DNA of 64,000 nt from Malania oleifera (taxonomy: Eukaryota > Streptophyta > Magnoliopsida > Santalales > Ximeniaceae). The notes below the pieces were generated by a model. The model saw nothing but the letters and a program-made list of their open reading frames with translations, was not told where the DNA came from and did not search any database. Position numbers and translations under genes: made by a program. Below are positions 1 to 11,370 of the stretch, one piece after another; within the stretch, counting starts at the first letter, position 1; every line of letters begins with the position of its first letter. Location of the stretch: the NCBI RefSeq assembly GCF_029873635.1, contig NC_080427.1, forward strand, positions 71,455,348 to 71,519,347, given 5' to 3'.

Positions 1-720
1 ATCTCCCAAATAGGAGATGAACCTGAACCTTGTTTTCATTTCCATCAACGCTCGTATTTTTGTCAGGGTTGGCTTCTATTCCCTTGTAAGTCACCACGAA
101 CCCTAGAAACTTTCCTACAGAGACACCAAATACACATTTAGCAGGATTTAACCTTATTTTGTACCTGCATAGCAGCTTGAATGTTCCTTTCAAATCCCTG
201 CAATGCTCACTCGCCTTTAAACTTTTTACAAGCATGTCATCCACATATGCCTCCATGGTTTTACCCAGAAAATCTTTAAATATTATGTTCACCATCCTCT
301 AGTATGTTGCTCCTGCATTCTTTAACCAAAAGAGAATCACCCTATAGCAATAGAGCCCCCTTTTGGTGATGAACAAAGTTTTCTCCTCGTCTCTAGGGTG
401 CATACAGATTTTGTTGTATCTTGAGTATGCATCTATAAAGCTTAGGAGCTTGTGTCCAGATGTGGATTCCATCAACTAATCGATCTGCGAAAGAGGGAAA
501 CTATCCTTAGGGCGCGCCTTGTTCAAGTCTGTGAAGTTAATGCAGCTCCGCTATTTTTCATTTGACCTTTTCACCAAAAAAATGTTGCTAAGCCACTTTG
601 GATAATTGAATTCCCTGACAAAGTTAGCTTTCAAAAGTTTTGTTACCTCTTTATCATGTACCTCGACTCGCTCTAAAGTGAAGCTCCTCTTTTTCTAATT
701 CATAGGCCGATGATTTGAGT
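1..720 (-). pseudogene. gypsy reverse transcriptase remnant
   Basis: The minus-strand translation shows a run typical of plant gypsy RT: FTDLNKARPKDSFPL (around 490-535), then the HKLLSFIDAYSRYNKICMHP block, then the catalytic YVDD box at 236-247. The frame has in-frame stops (for example in the stretch just before and after the FTDLNKA block), and the typical PFGLKNAGATY block is altered. It once copied element RNA into DNA in virus-like particles, and it is not expected to be functional. It joins the protease region to its right (upstream on the minus strand). The C-terminal part is outside the window. Confidence 0.85.
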
Positions 721-727
721 CCACCTA

Positions 728-1400
728 CTATCTATGCTCAATGATCGTGGGGTTGATCCCTAGCATATCATTAGCTGACCAGGTGAAGATGTCTGCATAA
801 TTGCTTAATAGTCGGCTCAACTCTTCCTTTAAGAACTCTGGTAAATGACTTCTAATCTGGACGCACTTCTCTTGGTTGCCCTTTATTAGGATGCTCATGA
901 GATCTTCATCTAGCATACTGATCTGTGGGTATTCTACCCTTACCTCCAGATCCTCAATGGTTAGGGACTCCCGTGCCTTCGTCTTACCCTTCAATGCCAT
1001 TACATAGCAGCTATAAGCCGTTGTCTGGTCCCCTTTGACCACTCCGACTCCATGTGGGGTAGGGAATTTCACCTTCAAGTGGTAGGTAGAAGTTATGGCT
1101 CAGGCCGCATTGAGTATTGGGCAGCCCAATATGATGTTGTAGACCAAGGGGTGATCGACCACTAAGAAGTCTGTAATCAAAGTGATTTGTTGCAGATATG
1201 CCCCCATTGCCAAAGGGAGCGTTATCATGCCCATTGAATGAACTACATCTCCTCCAAACCCAACAAGGGGTGTGGAGATTGGTTTTAGGAATTCTCTCCC
1301 AATCTTCATCTCCTATAGCACCGACCAGAAGATTATATCTGCCGAACTCCTATTATCTATCAACACCCTACTTATTCTGTAGTTGGCCACCAGTAGCGAC
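728..1400 (-). pseudogene. gypsy protease / RT-linker remnant
   Basis: Two open stretches (1309-1100 and 1078-728, minus strand) carry the wording of the segment between gag and RT in Tat-like gypsy elements. LKPISTPLVGFGGD and the downstream DFLVVDHPLVYNIILGCPILNA resemble the retropepsin-like region. [22 protein letters not shown] is the usual linker leading into RT. I do not see an intact DTG/DSG active-site triad in an open frame. A stop separates the two pieces, so the polyprotein is broken. The family is clear; the exact domain boundaries are not. Confidence 0.7.
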
Positions 1401-2091
1401 ACCACCAAGGCATCATCATGAGGCTATTGTACACCTTCATCTTCTCTAGCGAAGGTGACAACATCCTCTTGCCTCTATTTATTACAACTTGGCTCCTTTT
1501 CTTCTATCAGGAGCACCTATTTTGCGTACCTTTTTCGAACACCTCCACTGGCTAGTTCGCCAAAGATTACAGCAATCTCCCCAATGATCTATTCCCCCTT
1601 CTGTTCTACTTTGGGTTTTTTATGCTCGCGAGTTTCTGTTCGGAAATCTCCTCTTTTCACAAAGCTTGGTAGTTATCCCTTATTTATCAGGGCCTCAATT
1701 TCATTTTTGAGGTGAATGCACTCCTCTGTGTCATGTCCATGGTCTCTATGGAACTGACAGAATTTTGACATGTTCTACTTATGTGATGACGAACGCATAT
1801 GTTCGGGCTATGAAACATACCATCTTTCTTTGATGTGCGTTAGAACATTGGCTCATGAGACATTTAGGGGAGTGTATGACTAGAATTTAGTTGATTGTCT
1901 AAACCCCCTAGAGCTGCTCTACAACTTGCTACTTTCTTGTCTTTTTCCTATTCTTGAGGTTTCCCCCATCTCCTTCGAGTTCTTTCTCTTCAAATCGGTT
2001 CAGTCTCTCCTTGTGTCCATTACCTCCTCCAGGTTGATATATATCTATGCTTGAGCCTTTAGTTCTCCCATATTGGCTCGGGGCCTCTTTC

Positions 2092-2694
2092 CTAATGAGA
2101 TAAGAAGTCCCAATGTAGGAGAGTTGTTGTTAGGGCCATGAGTGCCACCTCATGATCCAAGTTGCGAATCTCCAGGATTGTAGTGACGAAAAGGTGTATA
2201 AACTTCTTTGACATCTCCCTTTCTCCTTGGACCAAGATCATCAGATGATCTGAGGTCTTAGCTATCCTGCATCTACTGATGAAATTCCTGGTAAATTGCA
2301 GCTCCACTTCGAAAAAGGAGCTCATATATCCAGGCTTTAGGTTCCGATACCATGCCCTGGCATTCCCTTTAAGAGTGGCGGTAAATGTATGACACATGAT
2401 GGCATCTGGTGCACCTTGCAATTGCATTAGCACCTTGAAGGTATCCAAGTGATCTACTGGATCGAATGGGCCTTCATACCTTTCAAAGCTAGGCATTTTG
2501 AACTTACTAGGTAATGGGACATCCATTACTTGTCTAGTGAAGGGCGGATTTGAGGACTTCAGCAAGGTCTCCCCAGATGATGGGTTGGTGTGAACCTCCT
2601 TCATCATCTTTTCTAGTTCATCAATCTTCTTGATTCTCTTATCTAGTTCGTTTGATCGTTGTTCATTGATCCCAACACTATTTGCGTCTTCCAC
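2092..2694 (-). pseudogene. gypsy gag (Retrotrans_gag domain) fragment
   Basis: A 200-codon open frame with the plant gypsy capsid core: PLPSKFKMPSFERYEG, then DPVDHLDTFKVLMQLQGAPDAIMCHTF, LKGNARAWYRNLKPGYMSSFFE and a QGEREMSKKFIHLF segment. These match the known order of the Retrotrans_gag domain of Tat-type elements. A Lys-rich coiled-coil-like N-terminal part (KRIKKIDELEKMMKEV) precedes it. There is no ATG at the beginning of this open frame, so the true start lies upstream in a broken part. The zinc-knuckle region expected downstream (lower coordinates) is degraded. Function in life: capsid of the retrotransposon particle. Confidence 0.8.
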
Positions 2695-3061
2695 CCTCTT
2701 TGCAGGGTTGGTTTTTTCATCGTTCTCCTTTAGATCTACAACTTGTTCGTGTTGTTCAGGAGCTACCTGCTGATGTTGATGGTTGGGAACAAGTTCTATA
2801 TGACCCTTTTGCTACAGGATCATATTGAACATGATATCCATCTTCTCTTAGGAGGCTGCCATGTCTTCCATTTTCTTTTGGAATGTAAGGAATTCTGCCC
2901 TCGTCACAATGGAATGGTCTTCGGGTGCAGAGTGAATGGACTAGAGTGATTGATCACCCACAGGTTCTGACTTCGAATTGTTGGAAATGGACATGATTCA
3001 GAGATCGAAGATCGGAAAAAAGAAGAAACCTCTCAAACACGTTCCCACTAATGATGCCAAC

Positions 3062-3494
3062 TGTTGTTAAATGAAAAAAGTCGAATGACCTTCGAGATGC
3101 CTTTTGATCACAATCACCTGAAAGAGAAGGAAAGTATGAACGACTTGGACGACTCGAGGTGTACTCCATGGGATCACTCTGATGCTTAAGTAATGGATTT
3201 GCTAGAGAGGTTTTATGCAATAGTAGAATATGTTAGAATGAGATGGTTTACCTCTACATGGCATCCCTCTTTTATATTGGCGAGGTTTGACCCTAGGTTA
3301 TATGCCATTTATGAGCGTGTTTATGGCGCTTAGCGTGAATCACTCCAATCTTTGTGGTCATTATAGTGCTGGCGTGAAGCGCTCTCTAGCCAGCTCTTTG
3401 AGTTGGGTGGTAATTGCCTTCATCAATGCAGCGCTTCAATCTCCTCTTGATTTATGGTAGGCTAGTTTTTTGGTGATATAATTGGGGTATATCA
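3062..3494 (-). repeat. putative 5' LTR of the Tat-like gypsy element
   Basis: On the minus strand the LTR would start with TGATATACCCC (near 3494) and end with TTTAACAACA at 3062, directly followed by the PBS-like site. A TATA box (CAATATAAAAGAGG on the minus strand, near 3265-3280) sits inside it, as expected for an LTR promoter. The right boundary is only inferred from the TG/CA rule; no TSD could be checked because the other LTR is outside the window. Confidence 0.5.
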
Positions 3495-5339
3495 CTAACT
3501 ATTTTCTAGACTCCAAAAAAACAAAGAGTAATAAAAATCAAAATCATATCTTTCACCTTGACCTGCCATTGGATTAATTATGAATCATCTTATTTCAATA
3601 TGAAAAGTAAAAATAAATATTTAAGTTGGTTTATAAATGGAACTTATTTCTAATAAAAGATAAACTTGTAATAATCATAAAACAATAATCTTTATGATGT
3701 TTGAAATTTTGTCCAACTATAAACCTAAAAATGTATCAAAAAGACATTCTAAATTTGTTGTCCTATTAGAAAACCCTCCAAATAAAGTGAAAAAAAAAAT
3801 ATTTAGATCAAGAAGCCAATAGTCTTTCCATATATATATATATATATATATATATTTATTTATTTATTTGTTTATCCACCAAACTGAATATCTATTCACA
3901 TATTTGGTCTGACACAATACATTGTTATATATGAAAATTAAATAGCACAAAACTCATGTCACATGTATTTTTGTATTTTACGGGAATGTTTGATGTTGTA
4001 AACTCATATTCTATTGGGACACATTTATAATATTCCAAACTCAAGTATAAAAGTAAGAAGTTAAACCAATTTTATAAAATTACATATATCTTTCCCCGAG
4101 TTAATTAGCATGAGATGTAACTGAACCAAGGATTATCATTCAGAGGATGACACTTGTATTAAAAGTGAATGGGATTTTTTTTTTTTCTAAATAAGAAACA
4201 TTAACAGTAGTTAAAAGAAATATAGTAATATAATGAATAAAATCAACAAAAGAACATCAAAATAGTGAAGAAAAATTACCAATGAGAAAATTCAAGCCTT
4301 TATTCATTATAAAAATCGTATAATTAAAATTGTGCACGTTGAACTTACCTAGTATGCTTATATTACAAAAAGCGTTGTGTAACAATGAAATGCGAAAATG
4401 ATCATGCAGTGCATCAATTGTTAAATATTTATACTGAAAGACATGCTTTATGTAATCAGTTTTATTGTTTATTAATAACTTCAGTTATTCCATTTTAATG
4501 AGAATCTTTGTGAGTAATGTTTTCCTGATATTATCTATTTAATGATTATGCATGTGTGTCTTTCATGCTATATAGTAGGCAATCTAGTGTGCAGAGTACG
4601 ACTTACACACAAAAGATTAGATCGTCAGTTCTTATAGAATATAAGTTTATTGTTCACAGTCTTAAATGGAATTGGACACACCATTGGTAGGATTGTAGCA
4701 TAAGGTTTTAATAGGTTTGTCTTGAATATGGGAAATGGTATAGTTCCAACTCCTTGTGCTAGTACACTTGGTGTGTATTGAACAGGACCATCTTGGGGTA
4801 ATTGTTTTTACACTGACTATATAAAAAAATTAAAACCTCATGATTATTATGAGTGCTTATGCTCTTAATCCTAATATGATTATTAGACACGTGCATGTAG
4901 TGTTTATTACTTTAATTCATAGAAGAGTGAGATTCTTTGTGGGTCAATAAACTCAGTGAGTTGGGTAATGACATTATGTGTATGGTGAACATTAATTATT
5001 GATGGAATTCACGTCCCAATATCGAGATTGATGATACCCCCTTGAGGAAGCTTATAAGTTTTGATTGTGTCAAACCTTATCGATGGATTTTAAATTTGAC
5101 ACATCAAATAAGTTACGTGGAAGGTCTTAGGGAATTAATATGTCAATTAATTAAATTGTCAGTAATTTAATTTAATAGACATGCATATATAATCTTTATG
5201 TGTGGGGATAAATAAGCATTTAATAATAGAAGCTCGAAATTTAATTTCAAATATGACAAGGAGTGCAATTATAATTCTTTAGTGATATGAATTGTAATTA
5301 ATGTAATTAAGGATTTATCCGGGTCGGATTAGGAATTCT
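3495..5339. other. AT-rich stretch without a gene
   Basis: No long open frame and no recognisable coding motif in either strand. It contains a (TA)n microsatellite at 3831-3855 that grades into (TTTA)n to about 3869. The 4560-5330 part reads like non-coding TE-derived DNA (flanks of the LTR-like block that follows), but I could not place it in a family. Confidence 0.5.
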
Positions 5340-5830
5340 TAATTACGTTGGAAGCCCCTAGTCATATTTGCCCAAAGGTCCTAGCTGTAGCCTATATACG
5401 CGCGTTCCATTCAATGGCGAGGGTTAGAAGAAAATGCACACACAGAGGCAGACGTCTTCGTGAGAAGCAAACCCTAGCCGCTACTGACGAGCCCACTTTT
5501 TGAGGAGCGAGGCATGTTTGAGGAATACCATAGAATATCCCTAGTCATCATCAAGAATTCTTCTTCGATCTCACAGTTTCAGGAGTTCCTCTTCGTGCTT
5601 GTAGATTCAGGAGTTCTTCTACGTGCTTGCAGGTTCGGGAGTTCTTCTTCATGGTTGTAGATTCAAGATCAAACCAGAGAAATCTTGTAGGTATGATCCT
5701 AATCACGTAATTAGGATTTTCAAGATCAAATTTTTATTGTGATACGGGTTTGAAAGATCAATTTTTTGTTTAACCTAAGTATGCAAGATCATTTTTTTTT
5801 TTTTATTTGTATGCACTACAGCTAGATCTT
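5340..5830 (+). repeat. LTR-like block with three 28-bp tandem repeats
   Basis: A TATA-like CCTATATACGCG (near 5391) is followed by a leader-like stretch, then by three adjoining 28-bp units at 5580-5607, 5608-5635 and 5636-5663 (core GGAGTTCTTCTTCGTGCTTG with changes). This layout, promoter then repeat-rich leader, fits the R/U5 part of an LTR. I see no PBS or matching second copy, so the family and boundaries are open. The tandem repeat itself is seen directly. Confidence 0.4.
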
Positions 5831-5839
5831 AGGGCTATT

Positions 5840-6348
5840 CCGCAGCAGGCCCCTTCAGCAATTATGATAAATAATATAGAAACATACAGAAATAATGAAA
5901 ATCAATAAACAACACAAGGATTTAACTTGGTTCAGTAGAATGCCTGCGCCCACGGTAGCAAGCAACGGCTGAAATTCACTATCTATCAAAATAAGGGTTA
6001 CAACATTGTATTTATACTAATCCTTAGACGTACATAGGTATTAGAAAATTCCTCAAATACCCCTGTATCAATCCGTGGAGGATTTGCCTCTATATCCCAA
6101 ACTTGTTGATCTTCTCAATTCATATTTTAAAAACAACACTAAACAAAATCGTCGATGGTTTTCCTTCATTGGAGCCGATGTACCAACATCAAACCATCGA
6201 TGGTTTTCTTCTTAATTATCCATTGGAAGAAATTGTCGATGTAATATGCAAATTGTCGATGGTTTTTCTTCAATCTAGCTTCCTTGTTTTCCTCAGTTTT
6301 TTTTCTTTATACATGTGTTCCACTTGATATGAGTCATATACTTCAACA
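5840..6348 (-). repeat. copia 3' LTR (left boundary approximate)
   Basis: On the minus strand a polypurine-like AAGGTGGAGAT ends just before TGTTGAAGTATATGACTC, which starts at 6348. This is the standard 3' junction of copia elements and lies about 95 bp downstream of the RNase H reading frame. A TATAAATAC box (minus strand, near 6009-6016) marks the promoter. Upstream of it on the minus strand are four copies of an ATCGTCGATGGTTTT-like motif (6148-6162, 6192-6206, near 6231-6241, 6251-6265), the core CCATCGATGG being a palindrome. The lower end of the LTR was not resolved. Confidence 0.6.
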
Positions 6349-6441
6349 ATCTCCACCTTGGCGAATATACACCCCTTAAGAGAATAAGAAAAACATAAAC
6401 TTGTCACTCCACCTAGGACAATAGAGGGTGATGCCTCCCAT

Positions 6442-6960
6442 CTAGCATCTAGAGACGTTAATCAAATCCAAGCACTGCTTGAACTTGTCCATGTTAACAT
6501 GCTTTGTCAACATGTCTGCTGCATTCTCAAAAGTGTGAACTTTCTTAAGCAATAGTTCACCAGAAGAAACCAATTCCCTGATCCTATGAAACTTCACATC
6601 TATGTGCTTGGTCATTGTATGACACACCTGGTTCTTTGCCAAATAAATGGCACTCTGACTATCTCAATGCATCTGAACTCTACCTTACTAAATACCCAGC
6701 TCTTTAACCAATCATGTAAGTCACAAAGCTTCCTTGGTAGCCTTACTCACTGCTATATACTCTGATTCAGTAGTAGATAGTGCAACTAAGGACTAAACCA
6801 TGGACCTCCAAAAATAGCCCCCCCTCCCACAAGAGTGAATACATACCCTGTGGTAGACCTCCTGTCATCCAAGTCCCCTACATAGTCTGCATCGACATAT
6901 CCCATAACTGAAGAATCACCCAATTGTATGTCGAACATGATGCCATAGTTTGTAGTACCT
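6442..6960 (-). pseudogene. copia RNase H fragment
   Basis: The minus-strand translation shows the copia-type RNase H: GYVDADYVGDLDDRRSTTGYVFTL at the upstream part (about 6840-6905), a damaged middle, and an open 66-residue end with TKHIDVKFHRIRELV, VHTFENAADMLTKHV and KFKQCLDLINVSRC. These are the usual last motifs of the Ty1/copia Pol polyprotein. A frameshift and several stops break the middle. The end is followed by the polypurine tract and the 3' LTR. The RT and most of the integrase are absent between this and the gag remnant to the right, so either an internal deletion joined them or they come from two copies. Confidence 0.85.
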
Positions 6961-7420
6961 TTCAAATATATGAAAATCCACTTGATTGCATCCCAATACT
7001 TTCACAATACCTAGACCATTTAACACTTGTCTCATTTAAACGAAGTCGAGTATAGGATATTTTCTTGTAAATAATGGTTTTGTCTTTGAAAACTCTTAAG
7101 TATGAAACTTATGATTTAGTGATATCCTATATACTCTATGAACTAATATGCATATGCAAATGCTCAACTCTTGCTCAATGAACTCGCATGAAATAGTACT
7201 ACAAGAGTTGCAACAAATTCTACATCAAACAGTCCCCATTACATATTGTTTTACATTTGCTTCATCAGACATGCTTGAGATCTTCCAAGTGAGTGTCCAC
7301 TTTGATTTTTGCCTATTAAGTGTCCACTCAATCTTTGCATTTAAACCTGTACCTTCATGTTTTTGCCACCTATACCTGTCATGGCTTGATATGCAAAGAG
7401 TTATCATCAAAATAAAACAA
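6961..7420. other. no recognisable coding content between copia RNase H and gag
   Basis: This gap should hold copia RT and integrase if the flanking pieces belonged to one intact element. I see no RT catalytic box or integrase motifs here. It is most simply a deletion scar or filler between two damaged copia copies. Confidence 0.4.
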
Positions 7421-9548
7421 TTATGATTATGTAGCCACTAAGGCTAACGCCCTTATTTTTTAGAAATTGCAAAGTCGAATACTAGGGGTGGCCGAGGCAT
7501 TAATGCCAAACTTCTGCAGTGCCAGATTTGAACCGATGAGAGAAATATAGTTCTAGTGAAGTGGGTAGGACATAGAGATCACCTTTGCATTTCCTTGTCA
7601 TCATTGCTTGTCCTGTGTTTCTTTCCTTAACACAAAAATCAACGTTATAAAATTCACAATTAACAGGAAATTGAGTAGTTAACTGACTTACAAAGAGTAA
7701 GTTCTTTATTAGGTTGGGAACTAATAACACATCATTTAGAGGTTAGGTAGTTTTTTTTTTTTTTTTTGCTTTATATTAGAGTCTCTAGTTGCAAGAATTT
7801 GCATGGAAGATCCTTATCCAATTGGCACTGAGTCGGAACAAGAATATATTCAAACGTTAGTTAATATATCTGACTTTCCAGCCATGTGATTGGAAGTCCC
7901 AGTGTCTATAGTCCATTCTCTTTCTGCAATGGTCTTGTCTAGTGTTAATATTGCAAGTGCTTGTAGAATGTCATCTTGAGGAGTTGATTTTTTTGGTACC
8001 TACCAGCATATCTTAGCAATGTGGCCCATAATTCGACAATATTGACACAGTTGGTCACGATACTTATCCCTCTCGGCAGGTGTCATGCAGCATTCACCTA
8101 GTGGTGAAGGGTGGTGCTATGTATTTACAGGAGAGGAATTATTTGTGTAGGGTTGACTTGAGTCCCTATTTTTTTATCCCTAGAATCCACATCCAGTTGA
8201 CGTGAATTTTTTTGTTGGTCCATAACAGCCTGAAGAGTTCGATTGGGAATGTCATTATTGTCGTCCATAAAATACCACTTGATGAGTGAGAGGTGAAGTT
8301 TGGACATCGGTGTGGCTAGAGAACCAATTGCAGCTTTGATTGAAGTTTTGGAGTTGAGAGACAAACTTAGAGTAGTTCGTCTCGGGGGGCTTCAACATAA
8401 TTGTTGTGAAGACTTCATATTGCGGACGAAGACTAATGTGGAGACAAAATACTTTTTCTCGGTCTAGAACGGGCTTCCTAATTGCTACTAAATTGTCATA
8501 GAGACCTTTGAAAGTGCTAATATGGTTTGTGATTGTTGTGTGATCTTCTTTCCAAAGGTAGGTAACCTGTTGACATAAAGTAAGTTCACGTTCTTGTGAT
8601 TCTTGGGCATATGCATTTTTGAGAGCCTCCCACACTACATGAGCTATGTTGAGGCCTACGATGAGTCCGAGAGTCTCCTTAAAAAATGTATCAACGATCC
8701 ACCCTCCAAGGAGACAGTTGGACTTTGCCATGCTATGAAAGCATCTATTAATTGAGGAATGGTGATGTCTACATTCGTGGGATTGCTTGGATTTGGTATG
8801 ATGCATTTTTTGGGTGCATGATCTTCATTTGTGAGATGCCCCACTTATTCTTGGCTCTAGGAAAGAGCCAATGCTTGCTCATGCCACAAGGGATAGTTGT
8901 GTTGTTTGTGGCTCTTATACTTTGTTTTTATTAAGTAAAGAAGAAAGAAGAAAAAACATGAAAGAGCAACACAGTAGGAGATCATTGATGAATGCCCTAT
9001 ATTCGTCGACGAAAGGACAGTAAGGACATCGACGAAGGTTTTGAAATCGTCGACGAGAAAATATCGAGAGCAGTAAAATCTCAGAGTTCTAGACTTGTTG
9101 ACGAAAGCATGTTATGGTCGATGAGTGGTCTTCTATGGATTGTTGATGAAGCCCTAAACTCGTCGACGAAAGGCGCTTGGGCTGCGAGCAGTTTTTCTGA
9201 ATTTTGAAATTTTGAACATTGGATGGTCGGGTAAACGGAGGGAAACCTTCGAGGAACTTCTATATATGTTATTCTGGGCATATATTGAAGTATAGAGAGA
9301 GTGATCATTTTGAGAAGTGTATTGTGTACATTGTGATTTCATAGTGGAATTTGTGTGTCATTGCTTCCGTGGATGTAGGCTTTGCTGAACCACGTAAAAT
9401 ATGTTGTTGTTCTTATTCTGGTTGTGTTTGCATTTACTTGTTGTTTATTCTACTGTACATTCTATTTATTCGATCTATGTCACAACAAGTTGTTTGGGGT
9501 GAGTCTAAGGGTGATGAAGTTGCCAACATTGAGGGATAGTGTAGCCAT
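7421..9548 (-). pseudogene. copia gag to pre-integrase remnant, split by a solo LTR
   Basis: Reading the minus strand from an ATG at 9546-9548, gag begins MATLSL..., runs to 9493, is interrupted by the solo LTR (8900-9487), then resumes in frame at 8899. The rest has the UBN2-type capsid (SQLQNFNQ, LRPQYEVFTTI; 8255-8806), a CCHC zinc knuckle (CQYCRIMGHIAKIC, 8006-8047) and the GAG_PRE-INTEGRASE segment (NLLFVSQL ... GDLYVLP ... AEVWH, 7500-7730). Stops and frameshifts occur (two near 8845-8870, one near 8670), so it is dead. Role in life: particle and pre-integrase parts of a copia polyprotein. Confidence 0.85.
8900..9487 (+). mobile_element. solo LTR (588 bp), TSD AGTTG
   Basis: Begins TGTTGTTTGTGG and ends TCACAACA. 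AGTTG flanks it on both sides (8895-8899 and 9488-9492). It interrupts copia gag, and skipping it plus one duplication keeps the gag frame. U3 contains about eight copies of a TCGTCGACGA-like palindrome between 8983 and 9172; a TATA-like TCTATATATG follows at 9259-9268. An R-like block (GTGGATGTAGGC...GAACCACGT, 9371-9397) matches the widespread copia LTR signature. A second member of the same family is at 58056-58680 on the other strand. Confidence 0.9.
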
Positions 9549-10043
9549 TGTAAAAGAAAAAAGGAGCAGAAGGTAAGCAAGAAAGTTGAACTAAAGAAAA
9601 TTTGAAAAACAGAGGGTTTGTTCTGAAAAAAATAATATTTCATATTTCAATGAATGACAACGTGATCACTAGGCGATACAAGGAGTAGAATTTAAAAGGA
9701 GTTACATAATATAGTTGTAAATCAAAGAGATATTATGAATCACATAAAATCTGCTATGTTAGCATATACTTCATAGATTTTGCGATTGATATCAAATCTT
9801 TAATAAATATTCAAATAAGGGGATCCTTAACTAATTTAGCAACAGTCAAAATAGTCGACGGTTTGATGAAACTATCGATAGTGTGCTTCTAAATTACATT
9901 TTATCTAAAACCATTGATGTAACCGTCGATGAAGCTGTTGACAGTTTGCTTCGGAATTTCATTCTGTTTGAAACTGTCGATGTTGACATCGACAGTTTCA
10001 ATCAAAGCTAAGGAATCTTATTATAGCTCCAGTATCCCTCAAC
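9549..10043 (-). repeat. putative copia LTR with inverted-repeat motifs
   Basis: On the minus strand a purine-rich AGTGGAGATA precedes TGTTGAGGGATACTGG (start near 10043), which resembles a polypurine tract followed by an LTR start. It could be the 5' LTR of the gag element to its left or the 3' LTR of another copy; no PBS is legible. It contains a cluster of GTCGACGG/ATCGAT-type palindromes (9853-9999), including a perfect 14-bp inverted repeat with a 2-bp loop at 9970-9999. Confidence 0.45.
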
Positions 10044-10936
10044 ATATCTCCACTGATTTCGGCTAGATTATGATTATGATCTCCAAGAATCCCGAGCTAT
10101 GAGATGTTGCTAATACTTATGGTTTTGGGTTGATGAAGTTGCCACCTATTTTCTATTAAGAATTTTTATGGAATTAAAAACAAAAAAATGGATGGACAAT
10201 TGATTTTTTATTCTTTTTATTTTCCACAGACATCAAATTCATTCATTGTATTGATAAATTATCCTTGTTCATAGATGCTTAGTCATGTCATACTAATAAT
10301 GAAAAAATGACTGTGCAAAGCACATGTCTTTCTAACCTTCATTATTTATGGCTTCCTCCATAACATACTTATTTACACTTTGGAGAAAATTAAAAGCAGT
10401 AACTTAGGAGTACTTCTTATGAGGCAAATGACAAATATTTTTGACTTTTGATGGGAAGAAGCTAGGTTGCGTGATCTATATATTTCTTACATTTTTAAAA
10501 AATAAGTAATAATAAAATATTCATGAGGTAAAACTTAATTTAATTACTTAATAGTTTGAATTTTCTCATTTAAATTGTTTTAGTCTTTGGTCAAACAACA
10601 TTATCAAAGGAAGACAATCTATTCAATTTCCAAAGGTTGCTTAATTGATATTTGATTTGTTTCTTATGAAAAAATTGATTTTAAGTTAAGACAAAATTGT
10701 CATATTTAAGAGATATTGAAGGAGGAACCTATTATTTCAAGGTACCACTCATGGTAACTAAAAAGTCATGAATTGCTCCATTGAAACCATTTTCCCCATG
10801 ACGAGATGACGAGTTGTAGTGATTGAATTGATAATAGTGAATGATCTTTCTAAGGGATGAACTGAACTAGAGTAATAAGATGTGCATATGGTCAAGATCA
10901 ATAAAAACCTTTCCAAGTCACACGGACGATGTCAAA
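10044..10936. other. AT-rich stretch, no gene seen
   Basis: No open frame above about 60 codons with recognisable content. The right part (10700-10930) may be the start of the internal region of the decayed gypsy copy described next, but no gag motif is readable. Confidence 0.4.
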
Positions 10937-11370
10937 TTATTGCAAATAAAATATAAATCGAAATCACAACCTTAGTCACCTAAAAAAAGAGAAGAAAAGA
11001 AGCTTGGAGGACTAGAGAATGTACACAGGGGATCACTCCAATGCCTAAGTTAGAAAATTTGAAGGGTAGAAAATGTATGGCGATAATGTTAAATTGAATG
11101 TTTCTGAGATGGTTTTATAATCTAAAGTGATCCTTTCATAATTGTGCTTGTGTTACGCTTATTTGTTTCCTATGATGAGAAATTATTAAGGATTTATAAA
11201 TCTTTATGTTGAAGGTTTCTTATTGATTTTATGGATCTTTAATAGAGGGGTTACGTGGAAATGATTATCCCCTTAACATTATAGACAGTTTTTTTGTCAT
11301 TTTATTCCTCTTTAATAATTTAATATCCCTTACAAAACATAGCCTTTTATTTTTGGAGTAGGAGAAGTTG
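10937..11370 (-). repeat. degenerate gypsy LTR fragment related to 3062-3494
   Basis: The plus-strand order CGATGTCAAATT, then a purine-rich block, then GGATCACTCCAATGCCTAAGT, parallels the order GATGCCAACTG, purine-rich block, GGATCACTCTGATGCTTAAGT at 3054-3190. On the minus strand TTTGACATCGTCCGTGTGAC (10917-10936) reads as a worn TTGGCGCCGTC.GTGGGAAC site. So this seems to be an old LTR/PBS junction of a related Tat-like element. Boundaries are approximate and no TSD was found. Confidence 0.35.

Larger units (their letters stand above)
1..3061 (-). mobile_element. Ty3/gypsy (Tat-like) internal region, decayed, cut by window edge
   Basis: Reading the minus strand gives, in order, an LTR end, a PBS-like site, gag, a protease region and reverse transcriptase, which is the gypsy gag-pol order. 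Between the LTR (3062) and gag, the minus strand has TTGGCATCATTAGTGGGAAC at about 3034-3054. This looks like a C-to-T decayed form of the TTGGCGCCGT..GTGGGAA site typical of plant Tat/Ogre/Athila-type gypsy elements. Frames are broken by stops, so the copy is dead. RNase H and integrase would lie left of base 1. Assignment to the Tat lineage is inferred from the gag and RT wording and the PBS; the superfamily is secure. Confidence 0.85.

Noticed and set aside
8889-9540. 9-bp direct repeat AGGGATAGT as the TSD of the solo LTR
   Set aside because: AGTTG at 8895-8899 and 9488-9492 fits the TG...CA ends and the 5-bp rule; the outer repeat is in gag sequence and coincidental.
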